This document shows, piece by piece, positions 51,524-61,041 of a stretch of DNA of 64,000 nt. The stretch is from the NCBI GenBank assembly GCA_012839295.1, contig DUNO01000001.1, forward strand, positions 124,001-188,000, read 5' to 3'. The notes under the pieces were generated by a model, which was not told the DNA's origin, did not search any database, and saw only the letters and a list, made by a program, of their open reading frames with translations. The stretch's first letter is position 1; every line of letters begins with the position of its first letter. The translations under genes were made by a program, and so were the position numbers. This DNA is from Clostridiales bacterium (GTDB lineage: Bacteria; Bacillota; Clostridia; Lachnospirales; Lachnospiraceae).

Positions 51524-53008
51524 GTGAACACGCAGCAGAAGGAAAAATATTATATCGGTATTGATCTTGGAACAACCCATATGAAATCGGCGGTGTTTGA
51601 TGAGCATGGCACTTTAGTTGAAATAGTAAAGGATGCAACGCCGGTCACTGCGGATGAATATGGGCAAATCTATCGGCCCGAGGAGTTCTGCGGCCTAATA
51701 AAAGGCCAGTTGGCCCGGCTTCTGAAGCGGCATGGGAACATCTGCGCAATATCAATTACCGGGATGTCGGAAGCAGGCCTGATTATAAACAGAACAACCG
51801 GGAAGGAAGCAACGCCGATCATACCCTGGTTTGACCGGAGAACGGTTGGCCTATCAAATCAGGTAAGTAAGGAACAGGAGCAGGAATATTTATGCAGAAC
51901 CGGATTAAGGAATAACTATAAATATGGTATTTACAAATATCTGTGGCTGTTGGAGCATTCTGGCATCAAAAGGGAGGACTCCCTGTGGTTGTCCGCCTGT
52001 GATTATATCGCCTGGAAATTGACGGGAGAATTCGTCACAGATCCGGGCTTTGCGGCCAGAACCTATGTCTATGACATTATAAACCATTGCTGGGATGAGG
52101 AGAGATTAGCCGGATACGGCCTCTCAACATATAATTTTCCCAAGGTGCTTCCGTCAGGAGAAAGGGCAGGCTGCCTGTCTGACAGCGGGCTGTTGTCTTA
52201 TACGGGCACAAAAAATATTATCGTGTGTATTGGCGGGCATGATCATGTGTGTGCAGCCTATGCGGTTATCCGTGAAGATGCCAACCATATCTGCAATAGT
52301 ATCGGTACCGCTGAAACCTTCCTGGGTATCACTGATACTGTGGCATTAACGGAAAGTAATTATCATTCCGGGATGGTATACGGAGCCTATGTAAATGGAA
52401 AATGCAATTTCTGGATGGGGAACATATCCTCCTCAGGGCAGTCTGTTGAATGGTTTCGAAAGAAAGCACAGAGAACGCCGATTGATTATCCGGAGATGGC
52501 CGAGCTGCTGGCATCCCTGCCGAAGGAGCCTACGGGCATACTATATTTCCCCTATTTATCAGGCATCGGCACGCCCAGATTCCAGCCGGAGGCGGACGGC
52601 GGCTTCTTCGGGCTCCGGGAAAACCATACCGCAGGCGATTTACTGAAGGCAGTAATAGAAGGAATTAGTTATCAGGGAAAATGGATATTATCCCTGTTGC
52701 CGGATGAGGAAATTAAAAAGATCAGAACGATAACCTGTGTGGGAGGAGCCGCGAACAGCGCACCCTGGATGCAGATAAAGGCGGATATATTAGGAATACC
52801 CGTCACGGTTCCCGATATAACGGAAGCCACCTTGCTTGGAGCCGTAGCAGTCATGCTGGAGAATAATTACGGTTCGCAGGCGAGAGAACGTTTCCTTTCG
52901 GAAAGTAAGGATAAAAACCAATATTATGAAGTTGATTATGAATGCAATAAGAAATATCAGGAGGTTTATCAAAGATTTCAATTTCTGGCGGATAAGTTAC
53001 TGGATTAG
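51524..53008 (+). CDS. FGGY-family carbohydrate kinase
   Basis: 494 residues from GTG 51524, seven bases after AAAGGTGG; GTG 51518 is too close to that site. The ATP-binding DLGTTHMKSAVFD near the start, the hinge GGHDHVCAAYA with the likely catalytic Asp, and the second-domain GGAANSAPWMQIKADILG are typical of xylulose/gluconate/glycerol-type kinases. It would phosphorylate a free sugar or polyol in the cytoplasm. It lies between the racemase-fold gene and a bisphosphate aldolase, which suggests that it provides a ketose phosphate for cleavage. Confidence 0.92.
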   Translation: MNTQQKEKYYIGIDLGTTHMKSAVFDEHGTLVEIVKDATPVTADEYGQIYRPEEFCGLIKGQLARLLKRHGNICAISITGMSEAGLIINRTTGKEATPIIPWFDRRTVGLSNQVSKEQEQEYLCRTGLRNNYKYGIYKYLWLLEHSGIKREDSLWLSACDYIAWKLTGEFVTDPGFAARTYVYDIINHCWDEERLAGYGLSTYNFPKVLPSGERAGCLSDSGLLSYTGTKNIIVCIGGHDHVCAAYAVIREDANHICNSIGTAETFLGITDTVALTESNYHSGMVYGAYVNGKCNFWMGNISSSGQSVEWFRKKAQRTPIDYPEMAELLASLPKEPTGILYFPYLSGIGTPRFQPEADGGFFGLRENHTAGDLLKAVIEGISYQGKWILSLLPDEEIKKIRTITCVGGAANSAPWMQIKADILGIPVTVPDITEATLLGAVAVMLENNYGSQARERFLSESKDKNQYYEVDYECNKKYQEVYQRFQFLADKLLD

Positions 53009-53037
53009 GACTTAATAACGAAAGTAAGAGGTGTTAT

Positions 53038-53931
53038 ATGCAAAAAATAGAAAATTTATCACAAGTTTTGAGAAAGGCACATCAGGGGAGATATGCAGTA
53101 GGATCTTTTTCTCCAAGATACACAAAACTAATATTGCCGATTATAGAAGCGGCGATTGAAACAAATTCTCCTGTTATCGTACAGATTTCAGAAAAGGAAG
53201 TATACCGCCATGAAGTAGATTTAAAGGACTTTGCACAGGAATTCTTCCGTGTCACCCAGGAGTTAAAGCCATCAATTCCCATGGTTTTGCATCTGGACCA
53301 TACCAAGGATTTTGAGATAATCAAGCAGGCAATTGCACAAGGCTTTACCTCCGTAATGATCGATGCATCGGAATATGATTTTGACCGGAATGTGGAGCTG
53401 TCAAAGCAGATTGTCGCATATGCGCATCCTTATAATGTGACTGTGGAGGCGGAGCTTGGCAAGATCGGGACCACGGATTTTGCGGAAACGGATCATGATG
53501 AAGAGCTTTATACCGTTCCCGAAGAGGCTCAAAAATTTTTAGGGCTGACCAAGGCCGACGCACTGGCAGTATCCGTCGGAACCGCACATGGTATCTATAC
53601 TGTCAGGCAGCCGAAGATAGATTATAACAGACTGCAGAGAATTAACGAGTTAACCCAGGTGCCCTTAGTGCTTCACGGCGGTTCCGGCGTGCCCAGCGAT
53701 ATGGTTGTTAAGGCTGCGCAGATGGAAAAGGGCGGAGTAAGTAAGGTAAATATCGCTACCGATGTGGAGCAGGCAATGTTAAAGGTAGTGGGAAAGAATA
53801 GCTTTATGACTGAAAAGGAGCTAAACAGTTATCCGGAAGAAGTTCTCTCAAAAGCAAGAGAGGCGGTAAAGGAACTTGTAAAGGAAAAAATAAAGAATTA
53901 CTTATTAAGTGAAGGTAAGGCGAATCATTAA
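53038..53931 (+). CDS. Class II ketose-bisphosphate aldolase
   Basis: 297 residues of the FbaA/GatY/KbaY zinc aldolase family. Zinc and catalytic residues are in MVLHLDHTKDF (Asp and His), VEAELGKIG (Glu), VGTAHGIY (His) and LVLHGGSGVP (His). The end (ATDVEQAM) holds the phosphate-binding region. It splits fructose-1,6-bisphosphate, tagatose-1,6-bisphosphate or a similar ketose phosphate into dihydroxyacetone phosphate and an aldehyde. AAGAGGTG precedes the ATG 30 bases after the kinase gene. In this locus a tagatose or modified-ketose substrate is plausible. Confidence 0.93.
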   Translation: MQKIENLSQVLRKAHQGRYAVGSFSPRYTKLILPIIEAAIETNSPVIVQISEKEVYRHEVDLKDFAQEFFRVTQELKPSIPMVLHLDHTKDFEIIKQAIAQGFTSVMIDASEYDFDRNVELSKQIVAYAHPYNVTVEAELGKIGTTDFAETDHDEELYTVPEEAQKFLGLTKADALAVSVGTAHGIYTVRQPKIDYNRLQRINELTQVPLVLHGGSGVPSDMVVKAAQMEKGGVSKVNIATDVEQAMLKVVGKNSFMTEKELNSYPEEVLSKAREAVKELVKEKIKNYLLSEGKANH

Positions 53932-53964
53932 TCAACGCCGGCACGCCTTGTAGACGGAGGAAAT

Positions 53965-55269
53965 ATGCCACATACAGTAGTGATTGCAGACGATGTTACA
54001 GGTGCTAATGATATCGGTATCATGTATACCAAGGCAGGGCACAGCAGTGTGGTCTACAGCCTTGACCAGCTTGATGAAAGGGCTGAATTTGAAGAGGATG
54101 TGTCCATTATTGATACGAACTCAAGATTTTTAAGTGATCGGGATGCCTTTCGGCGTGTATGCCAGGCGGTAATGCTTTTTCCAAAAAATCAGGTACGGCA
54201 GTTTTTTAATAAACAATGCTCTGTCTTCCGTGGAAATATCGGAGCGGAATTTGATGCGATGCTGGATGCCCTGGAAGAGGAATTTGCAATAATCATACTT
54301 GGCTTTCCGGACAATGGAAGGACTACAATCCACGGTATACATTATGTACATGGAAAGAAGCTGGAGGATTCGCAGTTCAAAGACGACCCGGTGCATCCGA
54401 TGAAGCAGTCGGATTTATTGGAAATCCTAAAATCCCAGACCGGGCGTAAGGCAGCCGCCATCCATTATGAATACCTGGATCAGGGAGTTGAGATATTAAA
54501 GCAGCGGATCGGGGAACTGAAAGAAGAAGTAAACTATGTTATTATCGATGTGAGAAATAATGAAGATCTTTCCGTTATAGCAGAAGCAGTCCGGGACGAG
54601 AAGGTTATCTGCGGAAGCTCTGCCATAGGTTATTATCTGGGACTCTTACATAAGAGCAATGCCAAGCAGGAGGGTACAGAGGCTTTAAAGAGAGCCGGCA
54701 CCAGCATACTCTGCATCGCTGGAAGTCTGACTCCTCAGACAAAATCCCAGATTGCATATATAAAGAACAGAAATTATCCGGTTATTACACTGGATACAAC
54801 ACAGCTTTTTACCGGTGAAGCTTACAGGAATGAGAAACGGCGTATCCTGAAAGAATACGCGAAAGCCCGGGTTCACAGTCCCATGGTATTAATCCATTCC
54901 ATGAATCAAGAGGAGGAAGTACTGAGGACGAAGCACCTGGCGGCGGCAGCAGGAATTGACAATACCGCCGTATCAGAGATGGTATCTGCGGCCCTATCCG
55001 ACTTGGCAAAAGTAATAGCGGATCATTATAAAATCAGAAAATTCGTCATTTGCGGAGGAGACACCTCAGCATCCTTTTGTAATAAAATGAGTATTAAAGG
55101 TATGAAGGTAATAAAGGAAATCGAAAGCGGATTACCTACCTGCCGGAGTATTACAAAGCCCTATTATGAATTGGTATTAAAATCCGGAAGCTTTGGATCG
55201 GAAGAATTTATTGAAAAAGCAAAGGATATATTGTTGTGCAGGAATTTACATTTCAGGCATGATGAATGA
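53965..55269 (+). CDS. Four-carbon acid sugar kinase family protein (DUF1537)
   Basis: 434 residues with the classic start IADDVTGANDIGIMYTKAG of the OtnK/DtnK/LtnK family. The N-terminal domain holds the acid-sugar site (IDTNSRF) and the C-terminal domain the nucleotide site (VICGGDTSASFCNKM and LKSGSFGSEEFI). Family members phosphorylate threonate, erythronate or related acids as a step to glycolysis, usually beside an aldolase and a dehydrogenase. Here a class II aldolase/adducin gene and a bisphosphate aldolase lie near. GGAGG precedes the ATG. Confidence 0.92.
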   Translation: MPHTVVIADDVTGANDIGIMYTKAGHSSVVYSLDQLDERAEFEEDVSIIDTNSRFLSDRDAFRRVCQAVMLFPKNQVRQFFNKQCSVFRGNIGAEFDAMLDALEEEFAIIILGFPDNGRTTIHGIHYVHGKKLEDSQFKDDPVHPMKQSDLLEILKSQTGRKAAAIHYEYLDQGVEILKQRIGELKEEVNYVIIDVRNNEDLSVIAEAVRDEKVICGSSAIGYYLGLLHKSNAKQEGTEALKRAGTSILCIAGSLTPQTKSQIAYIKNRNYPVITLDTTQLFTGEAYRNEKRRILKEYAKARVHSPMVLIHSMNQEEEVLRTKHLAAAAGIDNTAVSEMVSAALSDLAKVIADHYKIRKFVICGGDTSASFCNKMSIKGMKVIKEIESGLPTCRSITKPYYELVLKSGSFGSEEFIEKAKDILLCRNLHFRHDE

Positions 55270-55297
55270 AGCGCCGGCAATTAGGAAAGACAAATAG

Positions 55298-55345
55298 GGG
55301 AGTGTATTCAAGGCAAGGAGTATATTTGCATTCGAAGACACTCCC
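55298..55345 (+). other. Hairpin between the DUF1537 and GH36 genes
   Basis: GGGAGTGT (55298-55305) pairs with ACACTCCC (55338-55345), with inner GCAA/TTGC pairing. No T-run follows, so it is more likely an mRNA processing or stability element than a terminator. Confidence 0.45.
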
Positions 55346-55381
55346 TATAGAATATTCAGGTATGGAGAGGCGGTAACAGGT

Positions 55382-57445
55382 ATGCTGCATATTAAGGAAG
55401 TTGCTTTTACCCTGGCATTGGAGGATCGGATACTGGATCTGGATTATGTCGGATGCATACAAAACGGGGATCATGAAGTCCATGCATTTATCCACAAAGA
55501 TAGAAAAATAGAAGCCCTCCTGGATTTGACATCCGAGGAGGGGATTACCATAGGAACGGTAAAGGTACAATTAGACACCCACCCTTTTCGCGAAAGCTAT
55601 AATATGAGGGGACAATCCCCCATTCGGCTGGCGGTTACTTTTGATGAAATCCCTTCCGGGTACTGTGCCCAGTATCAGCACAGGGACTGGTGGAGCCGGC
55701 CGGCATTCGTTACTTCCCCGGAGCAGCTTCCGGAACGGACACAGTCCTTATTCGTAAAAGGGAAGACAGGTTACGGCTACATCCTTCCGATGCTTGGGGA
55801 CAAAACCAAGACCTATATCAGCACCGGAACCAAGACACAGATAGTATTTGAGATGACCGCATATACGGAGGGAATCAACCAGGTAAGGGACTGCTGCTTC
55901 CTGCTGACGGAGGGAAAGGATCTGTATGACTGTTCCCGCCGGGTATTCCAAAAAGCCTGTGAATTGAAGAATATACCGATGAAATCCGAAAGAAGCTATC
56001 CGGAAATGTTTGAATACTTCGGGTGGTGCAGCTGGGATGCCTTTTATCAGGATATAACGGAGGACAAGGTACTTGAGAAGGTGGAGGAAATAAAAAGCAA
56101 GCAAATCCCTGTCCGTTGGATTATTCTCGATGATGGCTGGTTATCCGGCAAAGATCAATGCCTGGCCTCCTTCCGGCCGGATCCCGAAAAATTTCAGAAC
56201 GGGTTTAAGGAACTTACCGCTAAAATCAAGAAAGAAACGGATATCTCCCGAATAGGCGTATGGCATGCTTTAGGAGGGTATTGGGGCGGTATCGCAGAGG
56301 ATAGCCAGCTTGCAATACAGAATAAGGATAATCTGTATAAGACGAAAAACGGTAAGCTGATTCCCCATTACAATCCAGAGAAGGGTTATGGTTTTTGGAG
56401 GGATTGGTATAGCTATCTAAAGGAACAGGGAATTGATTTTGTCAAGGTGGATGGACAAAGTGCCTTGAAAAATTATTACCGGAACAATGAGGAGATTGCA
56501 AAGGTGGCAGCAGGTACCCATAAGGGAATTGAGAAGGCCCTAATGATGCTGATGAACGGTAATATCATTAACTGCATGGGCATGGCAATTGAAAATATCC
56601 TTAGCCGTCCGGTTACCTGCATCTCCCGCAACAGTGACGACTTCGTACCGGATGCGGAGCAGGGCTTCCAGGAGCATATGCTGCAGAATGCTTATAATGG
56701 GTTATACCATGATAACGTATATGTATGCGATTGGGATATGTATTGGACAAAGCATCCGGATGCCGCCAAGCACGCACTGGTCCGCGCCATCAGCGGCGGG
56801 CCGGTCTATGTCAGCGACAGAGTTGGTGAGACCGAACCGGAGGAGATCAAGCCCCTGACTTATCATGACGGAAGAATTCTGCGGATGGACCGGTGTGCAA
56901 AACCGACCACGGATTGTATCTTTGCTTCTCCGCTGGAGCGGCAGGCACTGAAGCTGTCTAACACCGTAAACGGAACCGGTGCAATTGCGGCCTTTCATAT
57001 CAGTAATTCGAAAGAAGCCATCCATACGACCCTCTCGCCGTCGGATATCTATGATCTGGCGGGGGAGGAGTTTGGTGCTTACAATTATTTTGAAGGGACC
57101 TTTACCCGAATGGGACGGGAAGATAAGCTGCCCCTATGCCTGCAGGAAAAGGAATATGCCCTGGTTCTGTTCCTGCCTCTGCAAAAGTCTGTCACTCCGA
57201 TCGGGCTTGTTGATAAATATATGAGCGCACATGCGGTTCAGGCAATTCACGAAACAGGGTGCGGCACCGAGATTGTCCTGCGCGAGGGCGGGTTATTTGC
57301 TTTTTACAAAAGGGAAGCGCCGGAGCTTATATTTCTTAAAACCGGTAATCTGACGGAAAAAGAGGAAAGGGCGGAGAAAAAGGAAGGCTATTATCTCGTT
57401 GACCTGTCCGAATATAAAGAAGAGCTTACAATTACGATAAGATAA
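55382..57445 (+). CDS. GH36-type alpha-galactosidase / raffinose-synthase-like enzyme
   Basis: 687 residues. The N-terminal beta-sandwich (1-200) leads into a TIM barrel beginning FGWCSWDAFYQDITEDKV, followed by PVRWIILDDGWL. The nucleophile is Asp357 in DFVKVDGQS, and the acid/base is in SRNSDDF (Asp419 or Asp420). This sequence style is that of the raffinose synthase/Sip1 branch of GH36. Bacterial members of this branch remove alpha-galactose from raffinose-type sugars or galactinol. No signal peptide, so it acts in the cytoplasm on imported sugar. GAGGCGG lies upstream of the ATG. Confidence 0.9.
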   Translation: MLHIKEVAFTLALEDRILDLDYVGCIQNGDHEVHAFIHKDRKIEALLDLTSEEGITIGTVKVQLDTHPFRESYNMRGQSPIRLAVTFDEIPSGYCAQYQHRDWWSRPAFVTSPEQLPERTQSLFVKGKTGYGYILPMLGDKTKTYISTGTKTQIVFEMTAYTEGINQVRDCCFLLTEGKDLYDCSRRVFQKACELKNIPMKSERSYPEMFEYFGWCSWDAFYQDITEDKVLEKVEEIKSKQIPVRWIILDDGWLSGKDQCLASFRPDPEKFQNGFKELTAKIKKETDISRIGVWHALGGYWGGIAEDSQLAIQNKDNLYKTKNGKLIPHYNPEKGYGFWRDWYSYLKEQGIDFVKVDGQSALKNYYRNNEEIAKVAAGTHKGIEKALMMLMNGNIINCMGMAIENILSRPVTCISRNSDDFVPDAEQGFQEHMLQNAYNGLYHDNVYVCDWDMYWTKHPDAAKHALVRAISGGPVYVSDRVGETEPEEIKPLTYHDGRILRMDRCAKPTTDCIFASPLERQALKLSNTVNGTGAIAAFHISNSKEAIHTTLSPSDIYDLAGEEFGAYNYFEGTFTRMGREDKLPLCLQEKEYALVLFLPLQKSVTPIGLVDKYMSAHAVQAIHETGCGTEIVLREGGLFAFYKREAPELIFLKTGNLTEKEERAEKKEGYYLVDLSEYKEELTITIR

Positions 57446-57520
57446 AATTGCAGTAAAGTAAAATAAAAACAGATGCTTCAGGGTAGGAATTGCGATAAAA
57501 ACCACAGAGAGGTCAAATAA

Positions 57521-58138
57521 ATGATGTACATCGAAGAAAGAAAACAATTGGCTGAAATCTGCAGATTATTATATGACCGTAATCTGGTAACAGCCTGTGA
57601 CGGAAATATTAGCATGAGGATTGGAGAAGACCGGATCATCATCACACCCTCCCGTATGAATAAAGGGATGTTGAAACCGGAGGATATGATTATTGTTGAT
57701 TTTGACGGCTCAACCGTAGAAGGCGGCGGCAAAGCCTCCTCTGAATTCCCGATGCACCGTGCCATCTATCAGGGAAGGCCTGAGGTGAATGCCATTGTTC
57801 ATACACACCCCGTCTATGCGACAGCCTTTGCCCTCGCAGGCAAAAATATACCGGACAATTATCTGATTGAGGCAAAGGTAATACTGGGTCCCACCGCACT
57901 TGCGGAATACGGGACTCCCGGAACAACAGAGATGGTGGAGGTTATTGCGCCGCATATTGGAAGGGTTAACAGTATCCTGCTTAAGAATCATGGGGCTGTG
58001 ACCTATGGCAGGGATATCGTGGATGCCTATAATAAAATGGATGTGCTGGAAGCCATTGCAAAGACAATTATTATGTCAAAGCTGGTCGGTGATCCGCAGA
58101 TCATCAGTGAGGAAAAGCTTGCGAAGCTGAAGGGCTGA
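57521..58138 (+). CDS. Class II aldolase/adducin family protein
   Basis: 205 residues, resembling L-fuculose-phosphate aldolase and its relatives. The zinc site is formed by HTHP near residues 92-95 and a later His in ILLKNHGAVTYG; the catalytic acid is Glu in SSEFPMHR. The phosphate loop is TPSRMNKGM preceded by GNISMR. It splits a phosphorylated aldol such as fuculose-1-phosphate, or works with the DUF1537 kinase on a phosphorylated sugar acid. Either ATG (57521 or 57524) may be used; GAGAGG lies upstream. Confidence 0.92.
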   Translation: MMYIEERKQLAEICRLLYDRNLVTACDGNISMRIGEDRIIITPSRMNKGMLKPEDMIIVDFDGSTVEGGGKASSEFPMHRAIYQGRPEVNAIVHTHPVYATAFALAGKNIPDNYLIEAKVILGPTALAEYGTPGTTEMVEVIAPHIGRVNSILLKNHGAVTYGRDIVDAYNKMDVLEAIAKTIIMSKLVGDPQIISEEKLAKLKG

Positions 58139-58154
58139 TTCTAGGAGGAAGATA

Positions 58155-59594
58155 ATGCAGAATAAAATAATGTTAATTACCTATGCGGATAGCTTTGGTA
58201 AGAATCTGAAGGAATTAAAAGAAATGCTGGATACCTATTTTAAGAGGGAGATAGGGGCAATTCATATTCTGCCCTTCTTTCCCTCTTCGGGAGACAGGGG
58301 CTTTGCTCCCTTAACCTATGAAGAGGTGGACCCGGAGTTCGGAACCTGGGAGGATATCGATGCCCTTGCCAGGGATTATGAGCTTATGTTTGATTTTATG
58401 ATCAATCATTTATCCAGACGCTCCGAATACTTTTTGGACTTTGTGGAAAAGCATGATGAGTCCCAGTATAGGGATATGTTCTTGCGGTTTAAGAACTTCT
58501 GGCCGGGCGGCGAACCAACACCGGAGGATGTGGCAATGCTGAATAAAAGAAAGCCCCATGCCCCCTGTGTAGAGATAGAGTTTGCCGACAAAAACAAGGA
58601 GAAAATCTGGTGTACCTTCGGTGAGGAGCAAATGGACCTGGATCTAAACTCAGAGACTACCTGGAGATTTGTGGAGCAGTCCCTGGAATGCCTGATGAAG
58701 CATGGGGCAAGTATCCTGCGGCTGGATGCCTTCGCCTTTGCAACGAAGAAGTATAAGACCTCCTGCTTCTTCATCGAGCCGGAGATGTGGGGGCATATGC
58801 AGCGGGTACAGGATATTCTGGACCGCAGAAATATTCCCATGCTGCCGGAAATCCATGACCATTATGAAATCCAGCAAAAAATTGCGGATCACGGCTACTA
58901 TGTCTATGATTTTGCACTGCCGGTCCTCGTTCTGCATACCATCTATACGGGAAATGGCAAGCGTCTGAAGCATTGGATGAATATTTGTCCGGAAAAGCAG
59001 TATACAACCCTGGATACTCATGACGGAATTGGAACGGTGGATGTGAAGGACCTGCTTTCCGAGGAAGAGCTTGACGCCGTATGCAATAAAACCCTGGAAT
59101 ACGGCGCCAATTTCAAAATGGATTACAGCGCAAAGGCGCTGGAAAAGCCTGTTGTATATCAAATCAACTGCACTTACTATTCTGCCGCCGGCAGCGACGA
59201 AGGCTATCTGCTTTCCAGGGCGATACAGTTCTTCTCTCCGGGAATTCCACAGGTTTATTATATGGGGCTTCTTGCGGGGGAAAATGATTATGAATTGATG
59301 GAGAGGACGGATTTCCCGAGAAATATCAGCAGACATAATTATACCGTAGAGGAGATCAGGGAAGAAGTGAAGAAGCCGGTTGTCCAGAGGCTTCTGAAAT
59401 TAATGCGGTTCCGTAATGAGTATGCTGCCTTTGATGATGCCTGTATCCTCGAGGATACAGAGGACCATATTCTGACCATCCGAAGAAAAAACGGAAAATA
59501 TGAAGCGCTTCTTCATGCTGATTTAAAGACCTTCCAATTCAGCATCCGTTATTTTGATCCGGCGGCAGGGCAGTGGGCGGAACTGGAATATTAG
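58155..59594 (+). CDS. Sucrose-phosphorylase-type GH13_18 enzyme
   Basis: 479 residues. It starts NKIMLITYADSFGKNLKEL and has the catalytic triad Asp191 (RLDAFAF), Glu232 (LPEIHDH) and Asp290 (LDTHDGIG), with numbering almost identical to Bifidobacterium sucrose phosphorylase, which is about 500 residues. The QVYYMGLLAGENDYEL segment near the end is also typical. It would convert sucrose and phosphate to glucose-1-phosphate and fructose; sucrose-6-phosphate or glucosylglycerate forms of this subfamily are alternatives. AGGAGG precedes the ATG. In the locus it may act after GH36 has removed galactose. Confidence 0.92.
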   Translation: MQNKIMLITYADSFGKNLKELKEMLDTYFKREIGAIHILPFFPSSGDRGFAPLTYEEVDPEFGTWEDIDALARDYELMFDFMINHLSRRSEYFLDFVEKHDESQYRDMFLRFKNFWPGGEPTPEDVAMLNKRKPHAPCVEIEFADKNKEKIWCTFGEEQMDLDLNSETTWRFVEQSLECLMKHGASILRLDAFAFATKKYKTSCFFIEPEMWGHMQRVQDILDRRNIPMLPEIHDHYEIQQKIADHGYYVYDFALPVLVLHTIYTGNGKRLKHWMNICPEKQYTTLDTHDGIGTVDVKDLLSEEELDAVCNKTLEYGANFKMDYSAKALEKPVVYQINCTYYSAAGSDEGYLLSRAIQFFSPGIPQVYYMGLLAGENDYELMERTDFPRNISRHNYTVEEIREEVKKPVVQRLLKLMRFRNEYAAFDDACILEDTEDHILTIRRKNGKYEALLHADLKTFQFSIRYFDPAAGQWAELEY

Positions 59595-59693
59595 GGAGAT
59601 TAACATTGGCAGAAGAATATCAAATAGCCGTCTTAAGGGCTGCCTGTCAGGCGGCCCGGTTGAAATAATGTGCTTCCAAAAGGGGAACTTATT

Positions 59694-61022
59694 GTGAGAT
59701 TATTTTCAGAAAAGGATATAAAAAGGCTGATCATACCACTCATTTTCGAACAGATTTTGGGAGTTACGGTTGGGATGGCGGCGATAGCCATGGTCGCGGG
59801 TGTGGGAGAAGCTGCAGTCGCAGGTGTCTCTCTGGTAGATTCCCTGAATTTACTGTTGATTCAAGTATTTGCCTCCATGGCTACCGGAGGGGCAGTGGTG
59901 GCATCCAGGTATCTGGGACAAAAAAATACGGAGAAGGCAGTGCGGGCTGCCAACCAGCTGCTTCTGTCCATTACCCTTCTGTCCTTATTGGTGATGGCCT
60001 TTGCCCTCATCGGGAATGAAGCTATCCTGGGCACCATTTTTGGAAAGCTGGACCGGGAGGTTATGGAGAATGCCAAGGTGTATTTTTATCTTACGGCAGC
60101 CTCCTTCCCTTTTTTGGCAATTTATAATGGAGCGGCTGCACTTTGCAGGGCGATGGGAGATTCAAAGACCTCCCTGATGACCTCCCTGCTTATGAACCTC
60201 ATCAATATCTGCGGCAATGGGATACTGGTTTTCCTGCTTCATCGCGGTGCGGACGGGGTAGGGACTGCGACGCTGTTATCCAGAGCCACCGGTGCGGTCA
60301 TTATGCTAATCATCATCCACGATCAAAAAAGACCGATTCATATCGATGCACGCTTCCGGCTGGGATTCTATCCCTCCATCATAAAGAAGATATTCCGGAT
60401 CGGGATACCGATGGGGCTGGACTACTTCATCTTCCAGATCGGAAAGCTTCTGGTGGCAAGACTGGTAGCCAGCTTCGGAACAGCAGCCACGGCGGCTAAT
60501 GCAGTCGGAAATACCGTATCTGGCTTTGCGGTAATACCGGCCTCCGCCATCGGCATGGCACTGATTACCATTGTGGGCCAGACCCTTGGTGCCCGCGCCT
60601 ATGACGATACGAGGTATTATATAAAGAGATTAATGAAAACGGCACATATTGCCATGGCAATTCTAAATATAGGGATAATACTGCTTTCCGGGCTGATTAC
60701 GGGAATATTCGGATTATCACCGGAGGCACATAGGCTGGCGAGGCAGATTATCATTTCCTACAGTGCCTGCGCGATTGTCCTGTGGCCGTCCGGTTTTGCC
60801 CTGCCCAATGTACTAAGGGCTGCGGATGATGCTAAATATGCAATGATTGTCTCGGTGACTTCCATGTGGGTGCTGAGAGTCGGTCTGAGCTATGTCTTTG
60901 CCCTTTTCTTCCATATGGGAGTAATCGGTGTCTGGGTAGCCATGTATGTTGACTGGATCCTGCGGGCAGGCTGCTATGTGACCCGGGTTGCAAAAGAAAA
61001 ATGGATAAAATCAGCGGCGTAG
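59694..61022 (+). CDS. MATE family exporter
   Basis: 442 residues from GTG 59694 (AGGGGA nine bases upstream); GTG 59670 in frame is another possible start. Twelve membrane helices with the NorM/DinF pattern: RLIIPLIFEQILGVTVGMA at the start, MATGGAVVASRYLGQKN and the second-half counterpart TIVGQTLGARAYDD. It expels an unknown compound using an ion gradient. It sits within the carbohydrate locus, which may mean export of a toxic by-product or an overflow metabolite. Only the family is certain. Confidence 0.9.
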   Translation: MRLFSEKDIKRLIIPLIFEQILGVTVGMAAIAMVAGVGEAAVAGVSLVDSLNLLLIQVFASMATGGAVVASRYLGQKNTEKAVRAANQLLLSITLLSLLVMAFALIGNEAILGTIFGKLDREVMENAKVYFYLTAASFPFLAIYNGAAALCRAMGDSKTSLMTSLLMNLINICGNGILVFLLHRGADGVGTATLLSRATGAVIMLIIIHDQKRPIHIDARFRLGFYPSIIKKIFRIGIPMGLDYFIFQIGKLLVARLVASFGTAATAANAVGNTVSGFAVIPASAIGMALITIVGQTLGARAYDDTRYYIKRLMKTAHIAMAILNIGIILLSGLITGIFGLSPEAHRLARQIIISYSACAIVLWPSGFALPNVLRAADDAKYAMIVSVTSMWVLRVGLSYVFALFFHMGVIGVWVAMYVDWILRAGCYVTRVAKEKWIKSAA

Positions 61023-61041
61023 GCATTGGGAAGGAGGAGCA